Assembly: GCF_000485595.1 (NCBI RefSeq)
Contig: NW_014578031.1
Coordinates: forward strand, 32,429-53,117
DNA from: Priapulus caudatus
Lineage: Eukaryota; Priapulida; Priapulimorpha; Priapulimorphida; Priapulidae
Reading direction: 5' to 3'
Length of the DNA stretch: 20,689 bases
Below, piece after piece: positions 8,542 through 17,341 of this stretch. The stretch's first letter is position 1. Each line of letters begins with the position of its first letter. Position numbers and translations under genes: made by a program. Under the pieces are notes generated by a model. The model was not told the DNA's origin. It saw nothing but the letters and a program-made list of their open reading frames with translations, and did no database searches.

Positions 8542-8950
8542 TTACGGCACGTGCGGTATGTGTGAACAGAGAAGTTTCGTGAACCGACGATGGGGTCAGC
8601 GGGAGTCATGTAAGGTCTGTACTTGTGCAATATGTCGTGGACAATGACGAGTCTTTAGCGTCGCGTTCTGTCCTATGTCGTCTGGTCCCGGGATATGTGT
8701 TGCAGCTTGTGTACGGAGCAAGTTATAGATGTCAGTGTGAACTCTCCATGCGTAAACTTGTCGGTCGGTTGTGTGTAGAAAAAGGGGAAAAACTTCTGCC
8801 ATGCGGAGATATAGGAATGATATAATGCGGCCCCGGAAATCGTAGAGGCTGTGTGATTTTAGAGCTCTCTCTTCTGTGTCGATAAAGCAGGTCGGGTGGC
8901 CACTGGGATACATACATATGCCCACGTGTGTTGTATATAATTATTGTCAC

Positions 8951-10078
8951 CGACCAAAGCTGTCATGTACGGTGATATGTAAATAAATCCGTATTGCCTG
9001 ACAACATATTTAGGCCGTTAAAGTGGCGTTGATGGGTTTATGTGGTAGATAGTGTAAGTATGACTGTAATGAAACGAGAGGCTTATTTGTTGAAACTAAT
9101 ACGTACGTCTAAAATGTAGAAGCTAAATGCTCTTCTCTTTAGGTACAAAATACATGATTTCAAAGGTATATGATATGTAGGTTGTTTTGTGGAACCCTTC
9201 AAGGGAGACGTCTGTTACTAACTGACATTGTGTGCGTGAACCAGAAGTAACGACTGGTTCAATTGTTTTGATGCCTGTAAAAATATGACTGTTCATGCAT
9301 CGAACATACATGACATCGCCTTATTATTTAAACAAGTATTAAAAACGAATTACAAAAAAGTCAAATTTTAAAGTACAGTATATATATAGTTCACGCGCTA
9401 TATATATTTGTTATTTGTATTTGGGTTTATTTTCTTGTACATTTCAAGATGTTTCTCTTACTGGACACTGGTCTACTGTTATTGTTAACAATATTTAGTA
9501 AATTAATCTGTTCCAATCAGATGGCATGCCATGTTCAACCATCTTTAGCCACATGTCCTTCAACTTTTCATAGCATCACGAACAGTCCACGGATCATTGT
9601 ACAAGCTCATCAGTTGTGAAGATTATATTTGTGCCTAATGCTAATGCTATTTCACTGAGACAACTTGTGCATCGTGAAAACGTGTAGTTCTGACATGGAC
9701 ACAATTGATGGCAGTGTTGCGGCTTTTATGAAAGCAATCACCTTATGTAACAGCTTTTTAGATACGAGATACGGATATTTATATCACGAAAATTTTACTG
9801 CAATTACACCCCGTTTACTGCCGTATACTATAAACGGACTAATATATAGGGAACGTATTGTTTGGATCGGTACTCAATAGTGCCAACGCATGTGCAGGTT
9901 ACGTATTGCTGTGTTAAAAAATAAAATCATGAACTTGTCGATCAAAAACATCTGTTGACAATGTATTTTTGTACCATTTTGATCAATATTTTATTTATAG
10001 ATATTTTTCATCACAATTTAAATGAAAAATTTCGTGTTTTATCACATAAGAATTTCATTGGCTCCTTGGATTGCTACA
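8951..10078. other. Intergenic, nothing recognised
   Basis: AT-rich sequence with only short chance open frames. A short imperfect palindrome, TATATATAGttcacgCGCTATATATA, lies at about 9380-9407. No gene, RNA gene or repeat family was recognised. Confidence 0.5.
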
Positions 10079-11100
10079 TTTTTTGCTCATCTGACATAGT
10101 CTCAGGTGCAGCTTGTAGAATCGCATGATTGTCCGTCCGTCCGTCCGTCCGTCAACAGTTGGGCACAAATCTTAACCGCTCGACGTACGGTCACGATATT
10201 CGGGATGTGGGGGGGGAGGTAAATCCGAAAACGAGTTGGGATGTCGAAGCTGGGGGTCAAAGGTCAAAGGTCAAGAGGTGTATAAGAAGGGAACATTCCC
10301 TCCTTATTAAGGTATAGGGAGGAAATGCAGAATTGCGGCACAAATCTAAACGGCTCGACCTAGGCTCGTGATAGTTGGTGTATAGCATCATGGTAGGAAA
10401 AGCCATCACTGTGCCGAAATTGGAGGTCAAAGGTCAATGGGACACAGGGCAGATTTTAGACACATTTTCTGAGGACATGGTCTGACGGAGCGATTGAAAA
10501 ACTTTTTTGTTTCAGCGGTGACCTACCATTTTTATGGCTTTATTGAAAGGACCATGAAATGTACTTTCCGCTGACATGCGAAGAGTAAGTGTCGGATAAC
10601 CTTTTGACCCTCAAGAGGAGGGTTAAACATTGATTTGTTCACTGTTAACAAAGGACTGAACTGCTTTTGCTATTATTGGAGCCCATACCTGTGTGAATGT
10701 GAGGCTACAGTTGCACAGTTTAATTGCAAAGGCAAATGTTTGTTGAACAAGATTTACACTCCTTAAATCATTATTTTCTAAAGCAGTCTGTCTATAGCAC
10801 CCTGAAGGCTGAATCAGTGAATGCTCGTGTGGGTAGGCAAAAACACATGGGCTGCCCCGCTTCTAATCATAATTGTTGCCTGCCAACCTGCAATGCACAT
10901 GTGTCTGCAATGCATAGAGATTAGGTGGGTGCGAAAGTGTAGCTGATATATTTGTTCAAATTAGCTACGAAAGTCAAACAAGAATAAAGAAGACTTATGT
11001 ATAAGACGTCTTGCTATGCACAAATGAATTTATCAGCAGAACACCAGACACCAGATGAGCCCTGTCACACTGCAGCACTTGTAGAGTACTTCAATTCTTA
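10079..11100. mobile_element. Dispersed hairpin-ended repeat, copy 2 (intergenic)
   Basis: Same orientation and structure as copy 1: GCTCATCTGACATAGTC start, (GTCC)n tandem at about 10132-10153, two GGCACAAATCT monomers (about 10160 and 10337), AGGTCA repeats at the end of each monomer, and the ACCCTC/GAGGGT hairpin (about 10607-10623). The first 550 bases match copy 1 closely. The first hairpin is broken here (GTCTCAGGTG). Beyond 10640 the match weakens but resumes at TGAGGCTACA and CTCCTTAAATC, and at AGATGAGC about 11054, where 25 of about 30 bases agree with copy 1 at 3288. Confidence 0.72.
10254..10273 (+). promoter_or_regulatory. Triple AGGTCA direct repeat (DR1), copy 2 monomer A
   Basis: GGGTCA-A-AGGTCA-A-AGGTCA, identical to the site in copy 1. 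Monomer B of this copy has a two-half-site version at 10424-10436. Confidence 0.5.
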
Positions 11101-11157
11101 TGTTTCATTTGGTTAATATAAATACACAAGATTTAAAATGATAGGCAAGACGTGGGA

Positions 11158-11163
11158 TTTATT
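11158..11163 (-). terminator. Candidate PEX13 poly(A) signal
   Basis: AATAAA on the minus strand about 400 bases after the PEX13 stop codon. Other AT-rich variants lie nearer, so the choice is uncertain. Confidence 0.3.
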
Positions 11164-11560
11164 TACAAAATTTACAGTTAACAAGTATTATTTGCATATT
11201 ATTCACAATTTTATGGATAATTAAGATCCATATAATATGGCAGATGGAGATATTATAATTAATGGATTATGTGATAAATATTTAAATATAATGACTAAAA
11301 TACTGAGTTACAAATGAAATTTTGTAAAACTTGGCCAAACCCCGTTGTTTATTATCTATATTCACTTACCAGTTTAAGCACTGAATATTTTGAACAGTGT
11401 TGGATTCTTCATTATTATAACACGAATGTGTTAATTATTGTGTCAATATATGTTAGCAACCAATCACGTATAATATAATTTAATTCTAGCAAGTTATTAC
11501 ACGTATCACATTTTTAGGAACCATCCTGACTGGGTGCTGAGGAATGACTCGTCGATCTAT

Positions 11561-11806
11561 CTAAGAAGTCAACTCCTTTTCCTTACTGTCCAGGATATCT
11601 GCAGCTAGCGAAACTGTGGAAGCATCAGCGATGCCTTCGAGTGTGGTGTTCAATACAGTGGGCGCGGGCAGTGGCGCACTTCCGTTACCGCTTTGCTCGC
11701 TCTCTGGAGACGGATTCTCGAAAATATCGTCCATGTCGACCGTGCTGGAAGTCTGGGGGGAGGTGCCGACTTGCTGATCAGCGACGGTGGCAGTCGGTGC
11801 TGTCAG
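11561..11806 (-). CDS. PEX13: PEX13, last exon (acidic C-terminal tail) and stop
   Basis: The minus-strand acceptor is TTTGTAG ending at 11807. The frame enters in phase 0, encodes 81 residues and ends at TAG (11561-11563). The tail begins LTAPTATVADQQVG, then has DMDDIFENPSPESEQSGN and ends KEKELTS. It parallels the low-complexity acidic tail that follows the SH3 domain in vertebrate PEX13, including a TVAD string. No interruption is seen. The exon is recognised mainly by phase and by continuity with the SH3 exon, as this tail is poorly conserved. Confidence 0.75.
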   Translation of the reverse strand: MTAPTATVADQQVGTSPQTSSTVDMDDIFENPSPESEQSGNGSAPLPAPTVLNTTLEGIADASTVSLAADILDSKEKELTS

Positions 11807-12237
11807 CTACAAACACACGAACGAGGTGCACGACTAAAACACGCCAGTGCGACACTGGTAGGGGGTATATAGAATCAAACTGGTCTAGGTTATGGTATGT
11901 AATCGAGCTTTCTAAAAATCTCAAAGAAACATTTCTTTTAATTTATCATTAACTAGACATTTGCGCATACAGATTTAATTTGGATAAAGAATTTTCACGT
12001 AAAGCTCAGCTCCAAGAAGCGGTCATACATGGAGACCATATTGGCGTTAGTCTCGCAGCCTGGCCGGGCTGGGTCAATCTACTGCTGTGACGTGTGTATA
12101 TAATATGCACTCGATACAAATATGTAACCCACCACAGTAAGGGTTGCTTTGCATACCCAACTATGTACGTCTAATGTACGGGAAAAGCCATTTTGGCACT
12201 GGCAAAGATGCGACGCATTCTCAACGGTGGAAATTAC

Positions 12238-12383
12238 CTGTCGTTCGCCAGCGACACCTGCGGACTGCTGATTTTTTCTTCCCTTGCGCTTCCCGAGCAC
12301 CTTAACGTAATTCGCTGGAATCAGTCCAATTTTCTTGCCATCCATGCTAGCGAGCAACCATCCTCTTACCTTTGGCTGCATTT
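12238..12383 (-). CDS. PEX13: PEX13, exon with second half of the SH3 domain
   Basis: PEX13 is an integral peroxisomal membrane protein. With PEX14 it forms the docking site for the PEX5 cargo receptor; its cytosolic SH3 domain binds PEX14 and PEX5. This exon encodes MQPKVRGWLLASMDG, then GLIPANYVKVLGKRKGRK. These match the second half of the vertebrate PEX13 SH3 domain almost residue for residue, including the SH3 hallmarks GW and ALYDF-partner motif IPANYV. The acceptor is TTTGACAG before 12383 and the donor is CAG|GTAATT after 12238. Two bases at the start complete a Glu codon split from the upstream exon. The exon is fully open. Confidence 0.93.
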
Positions 12384-12422
12384 CTGTCAAAAAACAAAAG
12401 TTCGTCCCACTTTAAGACTGTG

Positions 12423-13007
12423 TTTTTAGCTCATCTGACATAGTCAGATGCAGCTTGTAGAATCGCATGATCGTCCGTGCGCCCGGCCATCCGTGCGTCC
12501 GTCAACAGTTGGGCACAAATCTTAAATGCTCTACGTACAGTCACGATATTCGGGACGTCGGGGGGGGGGTCTTGAAAAGGACACAGGATGACAAATTTGG
12601 AGGTCAAGGGTCAAAGGTCAAGATGTGTAAATGGAGGTGGAATATTTCCCCCTTAACTTAAGGTATAGGAGGAAATACGAAGAATTAGCGGCACAAATCT
12701 TAACGGCTCGACCGTATGCTCTAATATTCGGTGTATAGTGTGATGGCAGAAAACCCATCACCAGTGCGAAATTGGAGGTACAGTGCAAAGGGCAGTGGGA
12801 AAGATCAGATATCAGACATTTTCTGAGGAACATGGCCTAATGGACAGAGTGAACAACTTTTTTGTTCTAGCCTGACGCTAACCATTTTTATCACTTTATT
12901 GAAAGGCCATGAAATGGGTGCTTTCCACTGACGTGCGAAGATGACGTGCGAAGAGTGAATTCTGATAACCTTTTGACCCTTAAAGAAGGGTTAAACATGG
13001 ATTCCTG
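12423..13007. mobile_element. Dispersed hairpin-ended repeat, copy 3 (in PEX13 intron)
   Basis: Same orientation as copies 1 and 2 on the plus strand, hence antisense to PEX13. It starts GTTTTTAGCTCATCTGAC with the intact 8-bp hairpin, and its monomers are at about 12510 and 12691. Monomer A has AGGTCA-A-GGGTCA-A-AGGTCA (12601-12620); monomer B has lost the motif. The closing hairpin is ACCCTT/AAGGGT (12976-12991). This copy is more diverged, with extra indels including a small duplication (GACGTGCGAAGAT). Similarity to the other copies fades after about 13007. Confidence 0.72.
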
Positions 13008-13639
13008 AACTGCTCAATGATGTCACAGTGTTCTCATATTCAATGGCACATCCATAATCTAGAAAGCCAATAAGCCTGGGATAGCCAACGGGTACAGCAG
13101 CAGGAGATAATTGGCTCAAGGTCTTGTATCGAATCCCATCAGATTTTTATTATTTAGCTGTTTTCTGTATCTTTATTCATTTAACTATTTTTTCCAATTA
13201 ACGCAAATATTTACATGATTTATTTACAACAATTTAATAATAACATAATTTTTTACAATTAATTTTTTTTTTTATAGGTTAGGGGTCACAATGCACCATA
13301 AAACAGGAGTTTCAGGCACGCATTTGATATCAACGGCAATGGTTGGGAGGTATTTCAGAATGCAGGTTGCTGAAATGATGTGTACGCAACTGCGTATCTG
13401 CACATTCTGACCTAACAAAGGTATCCTACGCATCGACTTAAATGTTACGTTTATACACCGTAGCAACAGACCCAATCAGATGAGCCCAGACGCTCTGGGC
13501 GCTCTTGTTTAATGCACACTTCATAATGAGGGATCTGACCCGATACATCACTAAATCGGGAAGTAAACACGTGTTAGTCGACGCAGTAAAGATAGCGGCA
13601 GTGATGAAAAGTCGTGGTGGCGATTTTCTCGTCATTCAC

Positions 13640-13759
13640 CTTTTGGTGCAACGGTGATATGCTGCCACTCTGAATGTCAAGTTCTCCCTCCTGTGCAGTG
13701 GTGAAGTCATCTCCGTCAAGGCAAAAAATGATCTCCGCCATCGGCCCACTCGTTAGAGT
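13640..13759 (-). pseudogene. PEX13: PEX13 exon with first half of SH3, frameshifted twice
   Basis: The acceptor is CTGCAG before 13759 and the donor is AAAAG|GTGAATG after 13640. The exon is 120 bases and its phases fit both neighbours. One frame reads SNEWADGGDHF at the start and ITVAPK at the end. These match the PEX13 sequence before the SH3 domain and its third strand. Between them that frame has three TGA stops, whereas the neighbouring frame reads DDFTTAQEGELDIQSG, a clear SH3 N-terminal half. So a +1 shift at the six-T run (plus 13723-13728) is undone by a -1 shift near 13660. Either the exon is broken or both shifts are sequence errors. Confidence 0.72.
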
Positions 13760-13894
13760 CTGCAGTGCAACAAACACACCGCTAATTACCTCCCAAACAC
13801 AAGAAATGATGAGATGTAATACACCTGGGTGTACTGGAACTGTAGTTTGTTAAGATACATAGCAACTCTCCACAGCACATTTCAGACACTCCAT

Positions 13895-13984
13895 TCATGG
13901 ACTTGAGGGCAGTCGCCAGATGATCCAAGGTCCACCCGAAACACGACAGAAAAGCACAGAGGCATGGGCCAGGTCGACTTGCCC
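13895..13984 (-). pseudogene. PEX13: PEX13 membrane-segment exon, frameshifted
   Basis: After the acceptor TTTCTGCACAG (ending at 13985) one frame reads GKSTWPMPLCFSVVF, and a second frame continues SGGPWIIWRLPSS. Together they correspond to the hydrophobic segment before the SH3 domain in vertebrate PEX13 (KSWPIFLFFAVILGGPYLIW), a membrane segment. At least one frameshift near plus 13935-13940 separates the two halves, and the phase to the preceding exon is also off by one. The donor is not certain; the end given is approximate. Confidence 0.6.
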
Positions 13985-14170
13985 CTGTGCAGAAATAAAA
14001 GACGAATTGGGTTTTTGACGACACAGGATTTTTACCAGTGTTTAACCATTAACTACCTCAGAGCGCATAGCAAACAAACAGAGTAGAAGTAGGAGCTTGA
14101 CATCCTGCAATAGATACATGTACCGTGCTGATGGGTCACTTGTAAGTTGCAAATCTATTATTATTTACAC

Positions 14171-14354
14171 CTAGACGTACTTTGGCATTTCCATCACCGT
14201 GATAAGCAACCCAGCAGTCCGCGCGCTCAGCCCAAGCATCCTGCCGGCAGTGCCTGATTGACGCAACGCGCAGCAGCACAAGTACTTGTCTTACCACCCA
14301 CTTCAAGTTTAACCAAAGGCAATGCAGACAGATTTGAGTCTAATGATTCTTCAA
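14171..14354 (-). pseudogene. PEX13: Probable PEX13 exon (linker before the membrane segment)
   Basis: The acceptor is CTTGTTTTATAG before 14354, with a good pyrimidine tract. Donor candidates are CTAG|GTGTAA (after 14171) or GTG|GTAAGA (about 14294). One frame carries RQDAWAERADC, similar to the EDLWAE segment of vertebrate PEX13. Another carries GRMLGL, similar to its QRMLGL. They overlap in different frames, so assignment is by position and short matches. The reading with RQDAWAE is open over about 47 codons but has a TAG near its start. Confidence 0.4.
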
Positions 14355-14529
14355 CTATAAAACAAGAAAAAATTACAAGTCTTTGTAAGTAAACAAGTAT
14401 TTATCGAAACCTTTTCTCAATAGAAAGTGTGTGATTATATTAAATATCACTGGCAAAAAAATTACGCTGTCACAGTTACAGGCATACAGCTCCCACACAA
14501 AAGTAATAAGCAAAATAAATCTGAAAATA

Positions 14530-14670
14530 TGAAATTATCTTGAAAAGTGATCTGCAACGCCCTAGTACTGCCCTGAAGGAGCTTGTACAATGCATTGTAG
14601 GTGGACTCCAACATTATGCTAACAGATCAACAGTATGCACTAATGGAATTCTATTGACTGGAAAGCATTT
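14530..14670 (-). pseudogene. PEX13: PEX13 exon (NAFQSIE helix region), frameshifted
   Basis: The acceptor is TTGCTTCCAG before 14670. Its first base completes the Arg codon left by the upstream exon, giving SSR|NAFQSIE across the junction, matching SSRGAFQSIE of vertebrate PEX13. Further blocks SVSIMLESTYNALY and VADHFS match the following helical region of PEX13 (SVSMMMDATFSAVY, ANHFS) but lie in shifted frames. Two extra bases and one missing base fall within about 30 bases, and another shift follows near 14553. No GT donor is found at the expected end, so the boundary is approximate. Confidence 0.65.
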
Positions 14671-14989
14671 CTGGAAGCAACAGCCCCATTGTGATTAAGC
14701 AGACACTTATTGGTCACAATCTAGATACTTTATTGATATTTCATTCCTGTGTAAATAGTTTTATGCGCTATGATTAGATATGTAATTAAAATTTATATTA
14801 TACTTGAAGAGGCGAGAAGTTATACTAGACGATTATTGTCAGTAATTCTGCTTTTTCTGACATCAGGTTTTTTGTCTATACCTCAACTTCTGCATACTAA
14901 GATAAATTATGCACTGTGAGTGAGGCTTCGAGGGTTACGGGATATTATACTTGAATTATTATGGTGATCGATTAAACTAACAACATCAC

Positions 14990-15134
14990 CTAGAACTGTC
15001 TTCTGCTATACGTACGAATGAGCTCTTTCTGGTTTCCAAAGCAGGCCTACCATAACCTCCATAAGTTCATTGTAAATGCCTCCTACTCCACCAATCATGC
15101 CACCATTGTACATATTTCATATCCACCATAATTT
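14990..15134 (-). pseudogene. PEX13: PEX13 Tyr/Gly-rich N-terminal exon, frameshifted
   Basis: The acceptor is TTCTGCTTTAG before 15134 and the donor is TCTAG|GTGATG after 14990. Segments in order are NYGGY, MYNGGMIGGVGGIYN and TYGGYGRPALETRKSSFVR, followed by IAEDSSR. The Tyr/Gly-rich run and the SxFVxxAEDSSR end match the N-terminal region of PEX13 (human SRFVQQAEESSR), which precedes the membrane part. Two single-base losses, each where one G would complete a Gly codon, separate the three segments. Between the shifts the residues look well conserved. Confidence 0.72.
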
Positions 15135-15270
15135 CTAAAGCAGAAAAATGAACCAGCTATTAGAAGTAATTCTACGTTCTGTGTAGAAAAACATTAAATT
15201 AAGCTTAAATTTGTTTCTTACTACAACTAATAAACAATGCAGAGAAAGAGGAGCGCCCAAGGCGAGAAAC

Positions 15271-15433
15271 CTGCCGTCATCCGGGCGAGTAGGCCATAGT
15301 TGTTGGCTGCTGCTTCGGCAATGGCCTTAACGGTACTGGGGGGTCGATAGCCACCTCCTCCTCCGCGTGTCGCCCTATGTAGTGGCACTGTAGTTTCAGT
15401 ACAGCTGGGCCATGAGGATTTATCCCAGGTGAG
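15271..15433 (-). CDS. PEX13: Possible PEX13 proline-rich N-terminal exon
   Basis: A plausible acceptor, TTTTAAATAG, lies before 15433 and a weaker donor, GGCAG|GTTTCT, after 15271. One frame reads SPGINPHGPAV near the start and DPPVPLRPLPKQQPTTMAY near the end, resembling the proline-rich stretch (PPPILPRPSQQ) near the N-terminus of vertebrate PEX13. The position directly upstream of the Tyr/Gly exon fits. The start codon exon was not identified; it may lie in the CpG-rich block to the right. Confidence 0.35.
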
Positions 15434-15699
15434 CTATTTAAAACGTACAGTAAAAAAGGCATGATTAGTTAAGGCCGAGCCAAAAAATTACGTTTGGTTC
15501 GGGTCACCCGCCCAATTCACATTCGGAGTGATAAATGTGCGAACTGCGGTCACTTTTAGATGGTTTCAAGAAAAAATAAAATTCAAAGATAACGCCCGCC
15601 GATCATACATATTAAAATATTTCCGCGACTCTTGTCATTTTTATTTACCTAAAGAGAGTCCCAAAATATTTTAACTAAACAAAACTTCGTTGCGGAGAA

Positions 15700-17200
15700 G
15701 TGAAACAGTTCGTACCTACGTTTCCTACACGTGGAAACAGTCGTATAGAGCCCTGGCCGGCTACTTCATAACAGAGCCGGAAGGTCGGTAGGATGGCGGG
15801 CGGCCGGCTTTGGATGTACGCGATCGATCGCGTACTATATAGTATACGCATGCTATCGTGCTTACGCGGCCGCAGGCCGTTTACTACTTCGGTTACACGC
15901 TCGTTCAAGGGAGATTTAATCGAAATTCGAGGCTCCGGTTTTGGACGCGATTCTTAACACTACTATCCAAGTGTTCACATTTTGAAAACAATGTCATGTT
16001 ATCTAGCTAAAAGTTGTCAGAAAAAACTCATCAAAAATGGCCATGTTACGGTCTATAGCCGCTGCGGCAACTGTACGCGGGCTATAGTTACTAGAGCTAA
16101 CCATAATGTAGGCAAAACACATGGAAGCAGAGCAAATGGAATCGCTTTAGAGATTGACTATGGGATCGACTGAACAATATGTATTCTGTGTTACAGTTTA
16201 GTGTGTTTACCAAGGTTCATCTTATCATTGAGTAAATGCTGATCAGAGAGACCGGGTACAGAATGGCGTTGCGCAAAAGATGCGTTGTTCCCCGACGCGC
16301 CGGAGGCGTTAAGCGCGGCAACTTGCGCGGGACGTACGGGCGGCCACGCGACGGTGTGCTCGTGCGACCCTCGGTGTGTCCAGGATCTGCGGATCTGCCG
16401 CGCTATAACAGAATCGCGCGCGAAGGAGGGCGGGCGGCGCGAATCCGTATAGGCGGGAAGCGTAACCATCGCGCAGTTTTCGTCACCACCGGCTTCGGCT
16501 ATGGCGGCGCTTCGTGGGCATTGCTGGCTGCTGCTGCATGCAGAGCGCGCTGGCGTGGCGAGTGGCGAGTTTTTGTTGCTGTTGCTGGCTTTGCGAGTAT
16601 CTACTTAGCTTACGTGTAAAAACTGGCACGGCAGCCACCCGTGCTCGCAGTCATTCGCGCTTCGCCATGCCAGCGCAGTGCTCGGCAGACGTGCCGTGCC
16701 AGGGCTAGCGCGGGGTATCTAGGTTGGTAAAACTCGCACGTCACGTATCAGGCGCCGGCACGGCGGGAGGCGTTTGAAGATAGCATGGCTAGGCCAGCGC
16801 AACCCCAACGTGGAGCGCTCGTACGACACTTCGTAAAAAAGTTGCTGTGATAGACATATCTATAACTCGCAGTAGTGGCCCGTCATCGCTGTAGGCGGCC
16901 ATTGAGCGAGGCGTCATCGCTGATTGGAGATTTCTGGCATTTTCTTGTAGGACAGCTTACTCTTAGCCATGAGGCGCGAAACTCCAAAAAAAAATATAGA
17001 CCGTTTGGAGATGCCTCACGCTGTCACATCCCGAAATGCGGTTGGATTGCGCCCAGTTTTCGCCAGAAGAGAAAAAGACGCGCCTGTCTCAGATATCTGT
17101 CTAAATGGAGCAAAGGGGGCGGCGTATTCGGCTGTTTGGGCCGGCGTTGCCGCGAGCTGTTGGGCGCGTGCGCAAAAACCGGGGCCCGCAAGTCCGTGCA
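15700..17200. promoter_or_regulatory. CpG-rich block, likely promoter region of PEX13 or a neighbour
   Basis: This stretch has many CpG dinucleotides and a markedly higher GC content than the AT-rich sequence on either side. It lies just upstream (minus-strand sense) of the first PEX13-like exon. Open frames up to about 168 codons occur on both strands (for example plus 16236-16619 and 16875-17381), but they look like products of high GC content and match nothing I recognise. An ATG at 16501 starts a short hydrophobic frame (MAALRGHCWLLL) with no clear donor. An 11-bp inverted repeat, CTGGCACGGCA/TGCCGTGCCAG, lies at about 16624-16702. Confidence 0.4.
16050..16105. repeat. Hairpin sharing sequence with 18420-18455
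   Basis: CTATAGCCGC and GCGGGCTATAG form an inverted pair. The right side continues TTACTAGAGCTA, nearly the same as GCGGCTATAGTACTAGAGCTA at about 18428. This suggests copies of one small repeat family. Confidence 0.4.
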
Positions 17201-17311
17201 GTCTGTTAAATCTTTGTTTAGAATGAACGTCCCAACCTCATCGATAAATCGGGCGATGGATTTGCGTCCATATCCGAATATCGAAATAATCGAAAAAATA
17301 GGACGATCCGA

Positions 17312-17341
17312 TTTTTTTTTATTTTTTTTTTTTTTTTTTTT
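17312..17341. repeat. T-rich homopolymer run
   Basis: A run of T interrupted by a single A. It could be the tail of a retroposed sequence inserted on the minus strand, but no element body is recognisable next to it. Confidence 0.6.

Larger units (their letters stand above)
7770..8950 (-). pseudogene. Decayed minus-strand coding remnant, interrupted by a transposon
   Basis: On the minus strand, higher-GC sequence carries protein-like open segments in order: 8925-8596, then 8630-8531, then (after the inserted element at 8207-8530) 8195-7888, and possibly on to about 7770. Examples of the encoded text are RQVYAWRVHTDIYNLL, HKYRPYMTPADPIVGSRNF and KWLEFDIQATVRTLRSHL. Removing the inserted element and one copy of its 11-bp target duplication makes the reading frame continuous across the junction (RNDN-I-DINPDT). 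The remnant has a frameshift near 8652 and two adjacent TAG codons near 8132-8137, so it is not functional. I do not recognise the protein; it could derive from a mobile element, an integrated sequence or a lost gene. Spliced structure was not seen. Confidence 0.45.

Noticed and set aside
13080-13135. tRNA-like A-box (TAGCCAACGGG) and B-box (TATCGAATCCC) strings after repeat copy 3
   Set aside because: The spacing is tolerable, but no cloverleaf and no SINE body or tail could be drawn, so this may be chance.
16236-16619. 127-codon plus-strand frame in the CpG-rich block
   Set aside because: Arg/Gly/Ala-rich composition expected from GC-rich DNA, other frames also open, no recognisable motif.
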